Source: Alicyclobacillus sendaiensis NBRC 100866
Lineage (GTDB): Bacteria; Bacillota; Bacilli; Alicyclobacillales; Alicyclobacillaceae
Assembly (NCBI RefSeq): GCF_001552675.1
Contig: NZ_BCRQ01000009.1
Location: forward strand, 1-54,862
Direction of reading: 5' to 3'
Length of the DNA: 54,862 nt
In this document: positions 17,330-26,063 of the stretch, one piece after another
How the letters are laid out: the number at the start of each line of letters is the position of its first letter
How positions within the stretch are numbered: position 1 is the stretch's first letter
The notes under the pieces: generated by a model
The model's input: the letters and a program-made list of their open reading frames with translations, nothing else
Told to the model about the DNA's origin: nothing
Databases searched by the model: none
Position numbers and translations under genes: made by a program

Positions 17330-18904
17330 TCATGCACGCGCGCTTCTGCTCTCGCGCGCTGGTCCACTCAGCGTTTCGGCCGCCATGTGCCGCAGTTCCC
17401 GCCGCAACACCTTCCCCGTGGATGTCTTTGGGAACGTATCCACAAAGTGATACCGGCGCGGGCGTTTGTACGGCGCGAGATCCTCGCGGCAGAGCGCCTC
17501 GAGTTCCGCTTGTACGGCGCTCGGATCCGCCGACTCGTCGATGCGGACGAAGGCCACGGGGATCTCGCCCTTCAGCGCGTCCGGCGCGCCCACCACGTAC
17601 GCCTCGAGCACCGACCTGTGCCGGTACAGGACCGACTCCACTTCCTTCGGGTAGATGTTGAAGCCTCCGTAGATGATCACGTCCTTCAGGCGATCGACGG
17701 CGTACAGATACCCGTCCGCGTCCTGCCGAAAGACGTCGCCCGTGTGCAGCCAGCCGTCCTGCTCGATGGTCTCCGCCGTCCGCTCCGGCTGCCGCCAGTA
17801 GCCCTGCATGACGTTGAATCCCCGCACCAAGAGCTCGCCCGGCTCGCCCACCGGCACGTCTCGGCCCTCGGCGTCCACGATGCGGACCTCCGTGCCCGGA
17901 ATCGGCAGGCCGCAGGAGGACAGGCGGCGCTTGTCTGGATGGGGCGGCTGCAGCGTCGCGAGCGGCGAGAGCTCGGTCTGGCCGTAGCCCTCCACCATCA
18001 CGATGCCCGTCTGGGCCTCGAATTCGCGGATGGTCTCGACGGGAACGGGCGCGCCGCCCACCAGGCCCACGCGCAGCGAGGAGACATCGACCGGGTGCCT
18101 CTTCAGCGCCTCGTTCAGCAACATGAAGATGCTCGGCACACCGCAGATGAACGTCACGCGGTGCCGCTCGATCTCGCCGAGCACGGCGCGGGGCGCAAAC
18201 GTGCCGGATCGGATAAAGAGCGTGCCGCCCGCGAGCAGCGCGTGCAAAATCTCGACGCAAATCGAGAAGCAGTGCGTCATGGGGAGCAGGTTCAGGATGC
18301 GCTCCCCATCCGTCGACTCGAGGTAGTCGCACACCGTCTGGGCGGTGCGGAGCACGCCTTCGTGGCTCAGCATCACGCCCTTTGGTCGCCCGGTGGTGCC
18401 GGAGGTGTAGAGGATCATGGCGGTGGAATCGGGGCGCACGTCTGCAGACTGCGGCGCGCCCTCGCCACCCGACACCACTTGTCGCCACAGGGCCTCGGGC
18501 GTGAGCCACCGCTCAACGCTTGTCACTTCGCGGTTCGCGGCGAGCGCCTCCGCTCGATCAGGCGCGCCGATGAAGGCACTTGCTTCGACGTCCTGGAGGA
18601 TGAAGGTCATTTCAGGCAGGGAGAGCGTCGGGTTGATGGGCACCGCGATGGCGCCCATCGACGTCACCGCGCCATAGGCCACGACCATCTCTGGGGAGTT
18701 GTCGAGGGCGAGCGCGACGCGATGGCCCGGTTGAATACCTTCGGCTTGGAGCCACGCGGAAACGGCCGCGCATGCCTGTTGATATTCCCGGTAGGAGAGC
18801 GTCTCCGGTCGGTCGCCGTCGAGTTGCCACACGAGGTACGGCGCGTCTCCCCTGCGCGCCGCCTGCGCCTCGATGACAGCAGGATAGGTGAATATCCGTT
18901 CCAT
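17330..18904 (-). CDS. AMP-forming acyl-CoA synthetase (long-chain fatty acid CoA ligase-like)
   Basis: This 524-residue ANL-superfamily enzyme activates a carboxylic acid with ATP to acyl-AMP and then acyl-CoA. The P-loop motif YTSGTTGRPKG is at 166-176. EGYGQTE, then GWLHTGDVF and DRLKDVIIYGG follow, and the C-terminal catalytic Lys lies in KTSTGKVLR. Length and motifs fit medium- or long-chain acyl-CoA ligases; the acid cannot be fixed from sequence. A TATACT hexamer at 18934-18939 (minus strand) may be its -10 box, and GAGGGGG precedes the ATG. It stands alone, so its pathway is unclear. Confidence 0.85.
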   Translation of the reverse strand: MERIFTYPAVIEAQAARRGDAPYLVWQLDGDRPETLSYREYQQACAAVSAWLQAEGIQPGHRVALALDNSPEMVVAYGAVTSMGAIAVPINPTLSLPEMTFILQDVEASAFIGAPDRAEALAANREVTSVERWLTPEALWRQVVSGGEGAPQSADVRPDSTAMILYTSGTTGRPKGVMLSHEGVLRTAQTVCDYLESTDGERILNLLPMTHCFSICVEILHALLAGGTLFIRSGTFAPRAVLGEIERHRVTFICGVPSIFMLLNEALKRHPVDVSSLRVGLVGGAPVPVETIREFEAQTGIVMVEGYGQTELSPLATLQPPHPDKRRLSSCGLPIPGTEVRIVDAEGRDVPVGEPGELLVRGFNVMQGYWRQPERTAETIEQDGWLHTGDVFRQDADGYLYAVDRLKDVIIYGGFNIYPKEVESVLYRHRSVLEAYVVGAPDALKGEIPVAFVRIDESADPSAVQAELEALCREDLAPYKRPRRYHFVDTFPKTSTGKVLRRELRHMAAETLSGPARESRSARA

Positions 18905-19151
18905 GACAGAGCCCCCTCGCTCATGCTACCGCGAGTATAGCACGAGGCCGGCGCGAGGGGCTTGCGTGTCTCGCACAGGGAGAGGGCGCCTTGCGCCGCG
19001 GTTGGCACCAATCAGCCGCCGCATGGGATTGTCGCCGCGATCGCCGGCTGCCATTCGCCGTAGGTGTGATGCCGCCGCGGCTACCGACCGCCATAGGCGC
19101 CGCAGCCGCCGTCCACCCGCCCTCCGCCAGCTCACGGCGCAGGGGGCGGGC

Positions 19152-19442
19152 GTGTGGGCAGTGACACAGGAGAGCGTCCCGACCCCGTCGGTCACGCCGG
19201 ACATGGTGTCGCGCGACGTGCAGGGGCCCTTGCAGACGCTGCCCGTGATGAGTGGCATCGCGATTGGCGGCGCGAATTACGGCGCCGACACGAATGCCAT
19301 CGTGCCGGCGAGGGAGATTCAGGCGGCGTTTGCCTCCGCGCCCGCGCAGGGGTCGACGGCGACCGTCCGCGTGGACCACGGGCCGGGGGCGTCACCGGCG
19401 AAGCGCATGCTTCCCTGGTTTCGGGCCATCATGCGCGGATGA
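19152..19442 (+). CDS. small hypothetical protein
   Basis: This is a 96-residue product from GTG at 19152, with AGGGGG five nt upstream; GTG at 19161 is an alternative. The frame shows the strong G/C third-position bias of true genes here, unlike the sequence before it. The protein is Ala/Pro/Gly-rich with a short hydrophobic centre (PVMSGIAIGGANYG) and a basic C-terminus. I recognise no family. The preceding 18905-19151 shows no supported gene beyond the ligase promoter. Confidence 0.5.
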   Translation: MWAVTQESVPTPSVTPDMVSRDVQGPLQTLPVMSGIAIGGANYGADTNAIVPAREIQAAFASAPAQGSTATVRVDHGPGASPAKRMLPWFRAIMRG

Positions 19443-19694
19443 TTCATCTTTTCTTCTCCTTTTCTTCTCCAAGCTCTTGAATCGCCCGCGCCGAGGCCGT
19501 ATGCTTGGGCTGATCGGCTCGCAGCACCAAGGGAATCGCGGGCCGCAGGCGCGTTGAACTTTCGGCGAGTGGGGCGCGTCCATTCCGTAAGTCGCGCCGC
19601 GGCCCATCGTAGGGCCAGGTCGAAAGCCCGCCGGAGGAGCGAATGCGGCCGCGTTCGACATAGGATATGTACTACATCAAGGGAGTGCCCAAAG

Positions 19695-20663
19695 GTGAAA
19701 TCCATCTGTGCCGCGAAGCCATGCGAGTGGCTTGCACAGGAGTATCGGCAAGAGCGACAGGTGTACCACGTGGAGAAGATTCGGTTCCGCGGCGTTGAGG
19801 GGCGCGATGTCTACAACATCGCGGCACCCATCGTGGACGGAGGGCGAGCCATCATCCCGGCGCGCGTCGAGCCGCGCCACAGCGAGTTCTCGGAGGTCAT
19901 CTTTTTCGAAGAGGCTGAGGACGGCGTCTGGACCGTGGTGGAAGGGCTTCGGACGTTCCGGGGCCTGCAAGACCCGTTTCACGCGCGCATCCACGGGGAA
20001 ATTGTGTTTGGCGGCGTCGAAATTTGGACCAATCCGTTCCACAACCACGAGATTGAGTATCGCACCGTGTTCTACCGCGGCCATTCGCTCGCGGACTTGC
20101 GGCTTTTCGCCGTCGGGCCCCAGTGGATGAAGGACATTCGCCTGGTGGAGTTGCCGGACGAGCGCGTCGGCGTCTTCACCCGGCCGAACGGCGCGCGCTA
20201 CGGCGGGCAGGCGCAGATTGGCTGGACGGTCCTGTCGTCGCTCGACGAACTTTCGCCGGAGTCCATTCTCCGCGCGGAGTGCCTGCCGGATCGGTTCTAT
20301 CCCGGCGAGTGGGGCGGCGTCAATGAGGCCCAGCTGATCGATCCGGCCACGGTCGGCGTGCTTGGCCACATCGCCTATCGGTCGGAGGACGGACTTCTGC
20401 ACTACAAGGCGATGTGTTTCTCGCTCCATCTGAATCTGGATCTCGTCACGCCGGTGAGGGTCATCGCGGAGCGGCAAGATTTTCTCGGCGGTGAAGCGAA
20501 GCGGCCTGAGCTGGCGGACGTGGTGTTCAGCGGCGGGCTCGTGCGCTATCCAGATGGAACGGCGCACCTGTACGCCGGCGTTTCGGATGCGGAGGCGCAG
20601 CGCATCCTCATCCCGGACCCGTTCGCCGTCACCGCGAGTTGCGCGGTGGAGCTGAAGGCGTGA
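19695..20663 (+). CDS. DUF1861 family protein (glycosidase-like beta-propeller)
   Basis: This 322-residue protein matches the DUF1861 family in pattern: KIRFRGVEGRDVYNIAAP near the start, FHARIHGEIVFGGVEIW in the middle, repeated F.RP and WGGVNEAQ segments, and a YAGVSDAEAQ C-terminal part. The family is thought to adopt a beta-propeller related to GH43/GH130-type enzymes, and its substrate is unknown. GTG at 19695 is chosen because GGGAG lies 9 nt upstream and the conserved sequence starts shortly after; the longer frame from 19554 is Arg-rich and unlikely to be translated. It is followed by a long hairpin. Confidence 0.7.
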   Translation: MKSICAAKPCEWLAQEYRQERQVYHVEKIRFRGVEGRDVYNIAAPIVDGGRAIIPARVEPRHSEFSEVIFFEEAEDGVWTVVEGLRTFRGLQDPFHARIHGEIVFGGVEIWTNPFHNHEIEYRTVFYRGHSLADLRLFAVGPQWMKDIRLVELPDERVGVFTRPNGARYGGQAQIGWTVLSSLDELSPESILRAECLPDRFYPGEWGGVNEAQLIDPATVGVLGHIAYRSEDGLLHYKAMCFSLHLNLDLVTPVRVIAERQDFLGGEAKRPELADVVFSGGLVRYPDGTAHLYAGVSDAEAQRILIPDPFAVTASCAVELKA

Positions 20664-20687
20664 GGACAGCGCTGCTCAAAGGATGTC

Positions 20688-20741
20688 ACCGGGCGCCGCT
20701 GGCCGAGGCGGCCTAAACCCTTCGGCGAGCAGGCGCCCGGT
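20688..20741 (+). terminator. terminator-like hairpin after the DUF1861 gene
   Basis: The 10-bp arms ACCGGGCGCC (20688-20697) and GGCGCCCGGT (20732-20741) match perfectly around a 34-nt loop that contains a further GGCC...GGCC stem. The bases after it (TCCGTTCTTGTT) are T-rich, supporting an intrinsic terminator. Confidence 0.6.
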
Positions 20742-20818
20742 TCCGTTCTTGTTGGACTTTCGTTTTGGCGCGCGTGTGGTAGAATGCCAAGATGAAGATG
20801 GCGACAGGGGGAGATGGG

Positions 20819-21406
20819 ATGCTTCGGAAGCTTGTTGTATCTGCTGGGTGTGCCGCACTGGCGGCGGGCCTGTTGGCAGGGTGCGGCACAGCCAACAATA
20901 CGACAAACACGTCGACCACGACCGTCGTGCGGACGGGGAACAACAGCATGGTCGTCGCGCCCAAGACCGAGGTGGGCACGGCGAACATGAAGCACTTGAT
21001 GCAGATTGCGGACAAGAGTCCGACGAACTTCGAGGCGCAGATGAACGCAGCGGACAGCGCCTCGGTCAACGGCAACGTTCAGGCGGCGATTCACTACTTC
21101 AAGCGCGCGACTCAGATCAATCCGAAGTCTGGGCTGGCTTGGACCGCGCTCGGCAACATGTATCGCGAGCGCGAGAATCAGCCGAAGGCGGCCATTCCGT
21201 ATTATCAGAAGTCGATTCAGATGGATCCGTCGTACGGTTGGGCCTACTGGCAGCTCGCGCAGGCGTATGTGACGCTGAAGGAGACAAGCCTTGCTAAGCA
21301 GGTGGTGGAGCAGGGCTTGAAGAACGTGAAGAAGACCGATACGGCGTACGCCTCGCTCCAGCTCATGATGTCGGAGCTCAGCGGCAAGTCGAGCGGATCC
21401 AAGTGA
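20819..21406 (+). CDS. TPR-repeat lipoprotein
   Basis: This is a 195-residue membrane-anchored protein. ATG at 20819 follows AGGGGGA. The signal region ends in the lipobox LLAGC, so the mature protein starts at the lipid-modified Cys. A short Asn/Thr-rich linker follows. The rest contains about two to three tetratricopeptide repeats: [19 protein letters not shown] and [13 protein letters not shown], then [20 protein letters not shown] domains bind protein partners outside the membrane. Partner and role are unknown. It stands as a single gene between two terminator-like hairpins and panD. Confidence 0.8.
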   Translation: MLRKLVVSAGCAALAAGLLAGCGTANNTTNTSTTTVVRTGNNSMVVAPKTEVGTANMKHLMQIADKSPTNFEAQMNAADSASVNGNVQAAIHYFKRATQINPKSGLAWTALGNMYRERENQPKAAIPYYQKSIQMDPSYGWAYWQLAQAYVTLKETSLAKQVVEQGLKNVKKTDTAYASLQLMMSELSGKSSGSK

Positions 21407-21480
21407 TGGATGGCGCGCCGGCCGTTTGCGACTTGCGTTCGGCCGCCGTCGCGCGTACCATGTCGAGAGAAGATCTCATC

Positions 21481-21499
21481 TTCCGCGCTTGACGCGGAA
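21481..21499 (+). repeat. leader hairpin upstream of panD
   Basis: TTCCGCG (21481-21487) and CGCGGAA (21493-21499) pair perfectly around CTTGA, about 25 nt before the panD start. It could be the terminator of the preceding lipoprotein gene or a leader structure. No T-run follows. Confidence 0.4.
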
Positions 21500-21524
21500 A
21501 CCCCGTGGGAATGGGGGGGTGCGC

Positions 21525-21932
21525 GTGTTTCGCACGCTCATGAAGTCCAAGATTCACCGCGCGACGGTCACGCAGACCAACCTGCACTACGTCGGCAGCA
21601 TCACCATCGACGAGGATCTCATGGACGCAGCGGATCTCGTCGAGAACGAGAAGGTGCAGGTCGTCAACATTCACACCGGCGCGCGGTTTGACACGTATGT
21701 CATCCCGGGCGAGCGTGGCTCCGGCGTCATCGGATTGAACGGGGCGGCGGCGCGGCTCGCCGAACCGGGCGACTTGGTGATCATCATCTCGTACGCGGCC
21801 TACAGCGAGGACGAGGTTCGGCGTCATCGCCCGACCGTCGTCGTGGTGGACGCGGACAACCGGCCGGTCGAGGCGCTTGCCTCCGAGGCCGAGGAGAACA
21901 AGCGCATCGAGCGCGCCACCGCGCGCGTGTGA
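21525..21932 (+). CDS. panD: aspartate 1-decarboxylase precursor PanD
   Basis: This enzyme decarboxylates aspartate to beta-alanine for pantothenate and CoA synthesis. It is made as a pro-enzyme that cleaves itself between Gly24 and Ser25 to form a pyruvoyl cofactor. With GTG at 21525 as start, the motif [11 protein letters not shown] places Gly24-Ser25 exactly there, which fixes the start; GGGGGG lies 6 nt upstream. HRATVT, the core [13 protein letters not shown] and [10 protein letters not shown] are all conserved. Length (135 residues) is normal. panB and panC are not in the window, and a strong terminator follows. Confidence 0.95.
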   Translation: MFRTLMKSKIHRATVTQTNLHYVGSITIDEDLMDAADLVENEKVQVVNIHTGARFDTYVIPGERGSGVIGLNGAAARLAEPGDLVIIISYAAYSEDEVRRHRPTVVVVDADNRPVEALASEAEENKRIERATARV

Positions 21933-21951
21933 CGTAGCTTCGCTTCTCAGG

Positions 21952-21980
21952 AAGGGCATCCGAAAGGGTGCCCTTTTGTT
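21952..21980 (+). terminator. intrinsic terminator of panD
   Basis: AAGGGCATCC (21952-21961) pairs with GGGTGCCCTT (21966-21975, one G-U pair) around a GAAA tetraloop, followed by TTGTT. This is a good rho-independent terminator 20 nt after the panD stop. Confidence 0.8.
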
Positions 21981-22102
21981 CTATCGGCGGCGGCCTCCCG
22001 CCGCGCGAAGGCCTCCCAGCAGCAAGGGAGGCGCGTTCCCAGCGCGTGGGGATGGGCAAGCGCCAAGAACACCCTCACAATGGAAAGGCGGCGAGAGATA
22101 GA

Positions 22103-23185
22103 TTGAAACACGTTCGACTGGGTCTCATCGGTTGCGGTGTGGTTGGGAGCGGCGTGCTGCGCGTCTTGAGCGATCGCGGCGGCGTCATCGGCGACATGTT
22201 GCTCGAGCCGACGCGCATCGCCGTCAAGCACTTGTCCCGTCCGCGGCCTTCGTATGTGCCGCGGGAGAAACTCACGGACGACTGGCGATCCGTCTGTTTG
22301 GCGGACGATGTCGACGTCGTGATCGAGGTGATGGGCGGGGTCGACGTGGCGCACGAGGTGGTGTGCACCGCCCTGCGCGCGGGTAAGCCGGTCGTCACGG
22401 CGAACAAGGCGCTCATGGCGGCCCACGGGCCCGAACTTCGCGCCATGGCGCGCCAGCACGGCGTGTCGCTTCGCTACGAGGCGAGCGTGCTCGGCGGCGT
22501 GCCCGTGATTCACGCGCTCGAGACCTATTTTCGCGTCAACCGCATCACGGGCCTGCGCGGCATCGTCAATGGGACAAGCAACTACATCCTCACCCGCATG
22601 ACCCAAGCGGGCGCGAGCTTTGCGGACGCGCTCGCCGAGGCGCAGGCGCTCGGGTACGCGGAACCCGATCCCACGTCGGACGTGGAAGGCCACGACGCCT
22701 TTTTCAAGCTCCAGGTGCTCCTTCAGGTCCTCGGGGTCGACACTGAACCCCTTCGACGCGGGGCACTCCTGCCGACTTCCGGCGCGAAGTCCGCGGGCAC
22801 GCGGCCTGTGGCGTACCTCGCGGCGCCCCGCGAAGGGATTGCGCATCTGACGCCGGATGACGTCGAGCGCGCTCGTCTCCGCGGCGAGAAACTGAAACAC
22901 GTCGCGAGCGCCCGCTGGCGCGAGGATGGCGTGATCGAAGTGCGGGTGGGTGTCGAGTCCCTCGCGCCCACGGATCCGCTGTTCGGGATTGACGGCGTCG
23001 AGAACGCGCTCGCCATCACGGGCGACGTGGTGGGCACCGTGACGCTCACGGGGCCCGGCGCCGGCGCCCTGCCGACGGCCAGCGCGGTGCTCGAAGACGT
23101 CGCGCAATGGGCAGCCGTGGCGTATGCAGGAAATGATGCGGTGGAGGACGAATTAGGATGGCGACTGAATCCATCCAGAAGGTAG
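22103..23185 (+). CDS. hom: homoserine dehydrogenase, short form without ACT domain
   Basis: This enzyme reduces aspartate-semialdehyde to homoserine on the way to threonine and methionine. The start is TTG at 22103, placing GLIGCGVVGSG (GxGxxG at 10-15) at the usual N-terminal position; an ATG about 50 nt upstream is an alternative. The substrate-binding and catalytic block runs from RGIVNGTSNYIL to GYAEPDPTSDVEGHDAFFKL. The protein is 360 residues and stops after the dehydrogenase domain, so the C-terminal ACT domain of the 430-residue Bacillus form is missing; threonine feedback may be absent or different. The secreted retropepsin-like gene follows 7 nt later. Confidence 0.9.
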   Translation: MKHVRLGLIGCGVVGSGVLRVLSDRGGVIGDMLLEPTRIAVKHLSRPRPSYVPREKLTDDWRSVCLADDVDVVIEVMGGVDVAHEVVCTALRAGKPVVTANKALMAAHGPELRAMARQHGVSLRYEASVLGGVPVIHALETYFRVNRITGLRGIVNGTSNYILTRMTQAGASFADALAEAQALGYAEPDPTSDVEGHDAFFKLQVLLQVLGVDTEPLRRGALLPTSGAKSAGTRPVAYLAAPREGIAHLTPDDVERARLRGEKLKHVASARWREDGVIEVRVGVESLAPTDPLFGIDGVENALAITGDVVGTVTLTGPGAGALPTASAVLEDVAQWAAVAYAGNDAVEDELGWRLNPSRR

Positions 23186-23192
23186 GCTGACT

Positions 23193-24344
23193 ATGCGACG
23201 TCCTCATTCTTGGTTGTTGAGTCTTGCGCCCTTGACGCTCCTGTTCGCGTCGGCTGCCCCTCTGGCACAGGCCGCCACGCCCAAGGCGGTGGCGCGGACC
23301 GAAGTCCCGCATGTGAAGCTCGCGCCCGGACACGTTCGGGTGATCATCGCCGGCAAGCTGTACGACGCCATCGCCGTCGGTGAGGACACCTACGTCGAGG
23401 AGGCGGCGTTCGCCGCGTTTCACACGCCGTATGTCGATCTCGGCAACGGGACGGTCGCCATCACAGGGGGAGACATCCAGGGCGTGGTGTACCGGGGCAA
23501 GACGTACGTGCCTTGGTTTGTGCTCGCGCCCTCCGTCCGCGCCATTCCCCTGAAGGGCGGCGGCTTTGAATTCGTCAGCAAGCCGGTCAAGCACGACTAC
23601 CAATTGCTGCTGCAAGTTTCGCAGGCCACAGCCGGCGGGGTGGCGGTGCTCACGGTGATGACCTTAGATGGGGACAATCCCGTGCCCGGACAGCCCGTTT
23701 CCATCTCCGCCACAGGGTTTAGTCAATTGGAGCCGTCCTCTAACGCGTCGTCCCTCCGCGTTCGCACAGATGGAACCGGGACGTGGGAGGGCGGGATTGC
23801 GGACAATGTGGCGGAGACCGTGTACGTCACCGCCTCTTGGACCACGCCCGGAGGAAGCGTGGTTCACCAAGTCCTGCCCGTTCCCTTTCAGTCGCAGAAG
23901 GGGACAACCGCCAATGCGGCGTCGAGCGCGACGGGGACGAGCGGCAACTCATCTCTGCCATCGCTTTCTAACGAGCGGCTCATCGCCACCGCTCCGGTGA
24001 CGTTCTATCAGAACGGCGTGTTTCTCCAGGCTTCGAGCGGAAACGAGGACATCACGTTTCAGCTCGACACTGGCGCCTACGAGACGCTCCTTGGCGCCAA
24101 TCTCGCGGCGCAGTTGCACCTCCCGAATCTCGGCAGCATCGAAGTGGGCGGCATCGGCGGGACGGATGAGGCGTACATGAGCAAGATGACGCTTTCCATC
24201 GGAGGCCACGTCTTTCCTGATGTCCCCTGTATCGTGGATCCGAGTTGGACGGGCACCCCGCTTTTGGGATACGGGTTCTTCCAACAAAACGGCTATGATC
24301 TCTTGATCTCGCAAACACAGAGCGCCCTCTACATCATGAAGTGA
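23193..24344 (+). CDS. secreted retropepsin-like aspartic protease-domain protein
   Basis: This 383-residue protein has a signal peptide (MRRPHSWLLSLAP core, cleavage after QAA or nearby). Residues 40-125 resemble a copper-amine-oxidase-N-like or stalk domain (VIIAGKLYDAIAVGEDTYV, then KTYVPWF). A Ser/Thr/Asn linker follows, then from about 285 a single retropepsin-like unit: ITFQLDTGAYETLLG with catalytic Asp292 in DTGA, and GTPLLGYGFFQQ near the end. One Asp per chain means it would act as a dimer. It starts 7 nt after hom and lies 35 nt before pilB. Protease activity is an inference from the DTG motif. Confidence 0.75.
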   Translation: MRRPHSWLLSLAPLTLLFASAAPLAQAATPKAVARTEVPHVKLAPGHVRVIIAGKLYDAIAVGEDTYVEEAAFAAFHTPYVDLGNGTVAITGGDIQGVVYRGKTYVPWFVLAPSVRAIPLKGGGFEFVSKPVKHDYQLLLQVSQATAGGVAVLTVMTLDGDNPVPGQPVSISATGFSQLEPSSNASSLRVRTDGTGTWEGGIADNVAETVYVTASWTTPGGSVVHQVLPVPFQSQKGTTANAASSATGTSGNSSLPSLSNERLIATAPVTFYQNGVFLQASSGNEDITFQLDTGAYETLLGANLAAQLHLPNLGSIEVGGIGGTDEAYMSKMTLSIGGHVFPDVPCIVDPSWTGTPLLGYGFFQQNGYDLLISQTQSALYIMK

Positions 24345-24379
24345 CCTCTCTCGGTTCTGGCGATTGGGAGGTGAAGATT

Positions 24380-26047
24380 TTGGCGCGCAAGCGAATGGGC
24401 GAGCTTTTGGTGGAATCCGGCCTGCTCGCCCCGGAACAGCTCGAGATGGCCCTCGCCGAACAGCGCGAGACGGGGGCGCGCCTCGGCGATATTCTCATCA
24501 ATAATGGGTACATCACCGAGCAGCAGCTCGTGGAGGTGCTGGAGTTTCAGCTCGGCATTCCCCACGTCATTCTCGCGAACATGAAGATTGACCCCGAAGT
24601 CCTGAAGCTCGTCCCCGAGCGCCTGGCGGAGACGTACGTCCTGATTCCCTACCGCCGCGCGGGCAATCGGCTGCACGTCGCGATGGCGGATCCGCTCGAT
24701 TACTACGCCATCGACGATCTGCGCCGCTCCACGAACCTGATCATCATGCCCGCCATCGCGACCCGCCAGGATATCCAGGCGGCCATCTCGCGCCATTACC
24801 GCGGCAACGAGGTGTTCGAGAGCGCGGTGCGGTCGATGGCCGAAGCCGCGCCGCCCCGCCAGGAGCCAGAGCAGGAGACGCGCGCCGCGGACTCGCCGGT
24901 CGTGCGGGCGCTCAACCAGATTCTCGTGGAAGCCGCCGACGCAGGCGCGTCGGACGTCCACCTGGATCCGCAGGCGGACGGCGTGCTCCTTCGGTTCCGC
25001 GTGGACGGATTTCTGCGGACGGAGCGCGTCATTCCTCGCAACCTTCAGAGCGGGCTGGTGGCGCGCGTGAAGATCCTGGCGCGGCTCAACATCGCCGAGC
25101 AGCGCCTGCCGCAGGACGGCCGCTTCGAGTTTTCGGAAGGCGGCCGCAAGGTGGACGTTCGCGTGTCGACGATGCCCACGGCGCATGGCGAAAAGGTGGT
25201 CCTTCGTATCTTCGATCTCGCCAAGCGCGCCTTCACGCTGGACGAACTTGGGTTCTCCGAGTGGAACCGCGCCGCGTTCGAGCGCATGATCACGAAACCG
25301 TACGGTGCCGTGCTCATCACCGGCCCGACGGGATCGGGCAAGACGTCGACGCTCTACGCTGCTTTGAAGCGGCTCGCAACGCCGGAAGTGAACGTCATCA
25401 CCATCGAGGATCCCATCGAATATCAGCTTGAGGGCGTCAATCAGGTGCAGGTGAACCCGGTCGCGGGGCTGACGTTCGCGCGCGGGCTGCGCGCGGTGCT
25501 TCGCCAGGATCCGGACATCATCATGGTGGGCGAGATCCGCGACAACGAGACGGCCGAGATCGCCATGCGCGCTGCGCTCACGGGTCACCGCGTGTTGTCG
25601 ACGCTGCACACGAACGACGCGGCGAGCGCCATCAATCGGCTGATCGACATGGGGGTGCCCGCGTACATGATGGCTTCGGGCGTCACGGGCGTGGTGGCGC
25701 AGCGCTTGGTTCGGCTCGTGTGTGCGCGCTGCAAACATGAGCGACCGGCGACACCGCTCGAGAAAGAGATTCTCGAGGAGAATGGGTTTTCGGCGGAGAC
25801 GGTGGTCGAGGGGAGAGGTTGCCCGGCGTGCGGCCAGACGGGCTACAAGGGTCGCATGGCCGTGCAGGAGGTGCTGGAAGTCGACGACGAGATCGCGCGC
25901 CTCATTTTGACGTCGAGATCGACGGAAGATTACGTCGCGGCGGCGAAAGAGCGCGGCATGCGCACGATGTTTCTCGATGGCCTGCAGAAGGCGCTTCAGG
26001 GGCAGACGACCATTCAGGAAGTGCTGCGCGTGACCGCGGCGACCTGA
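24380..26047 (+). CDS. pilB: type IV pilus assembly ATPase PilB (GspE family)
   Basis: This is the cytoplasmic motor that powers pilin polymerisation. The 555-residue protein has an N-terminal MshEN-type domain (RMGELLVESGLL), the N2 core, Walker A GPTGSGKT (315-322), Asp box and Walker B LRQDPDIIMVGEIRD, and His box STLHTND. The tetra-cysteine zinc site (Cys448, Cys451, Cys481, Cys484) marks PilB/GspE rather than PilT. TTG at 24380 is chosen because GGGAGGTGA lies 6 nt upstream. pilC follows 16 nt downstream, in one transcription unit. Confidence 0.95.
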   Translation: MARKRMGELLVESGLLAPEQLEMALAEQRETGARLGDILINNGYITEQQLVEVLEFQLGIPHVILANMKIDPEVLKLVPERLAETYVLIPYRRAGNRLHVAMADPLDYYAIDDLRRSTNLIIMPAIATRQDIQAAISRHYRGNEVFESAVRSMAEAAPPRQEPEQETRAADSPVVRALNQILVEAADAGASDVHLDPQADGVLLRFRVDGFLRTERVIPRNLQSGLVARVKILARLNIAEQRLPQDGRFEFSEGGRKVDVRVSTMPTAHGEKVVLRIFDLAKRAFTLDELGFSEWNRAAFERMITKPYGAVLITGPTGSGKTSTLYAALKRLATPEVNVITIEDPIEYQLEGVNQVQVNPVAGLTFARGLRAVLRQDPDIIMVGEIRDNETAEIAMRAALTGHRVLSTLHTNDAASAINRLIDMGVPAYMMASGVTGVVAQRLVRLVCARCKHERPATPLEKEILEENGFSAETVVEGRGCPACGQTGYKGRMAVQEVLEVDDEIARLILTSRSTEDYVAAAKERGMRTMFLDGLQKALQGQTTIQEVLRVTAAT

Positions 26048-26063
26048 AAGGGGGTGAGCCGAG

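Noticed and set aside
18926-19258. 110-residue minus-strand frame upstream of the acyl-CoA ligase
   Set aside because: Basic low-complexity sequence, no ribosome binding site, and it overlaps the better-supported small plus-strand gene.
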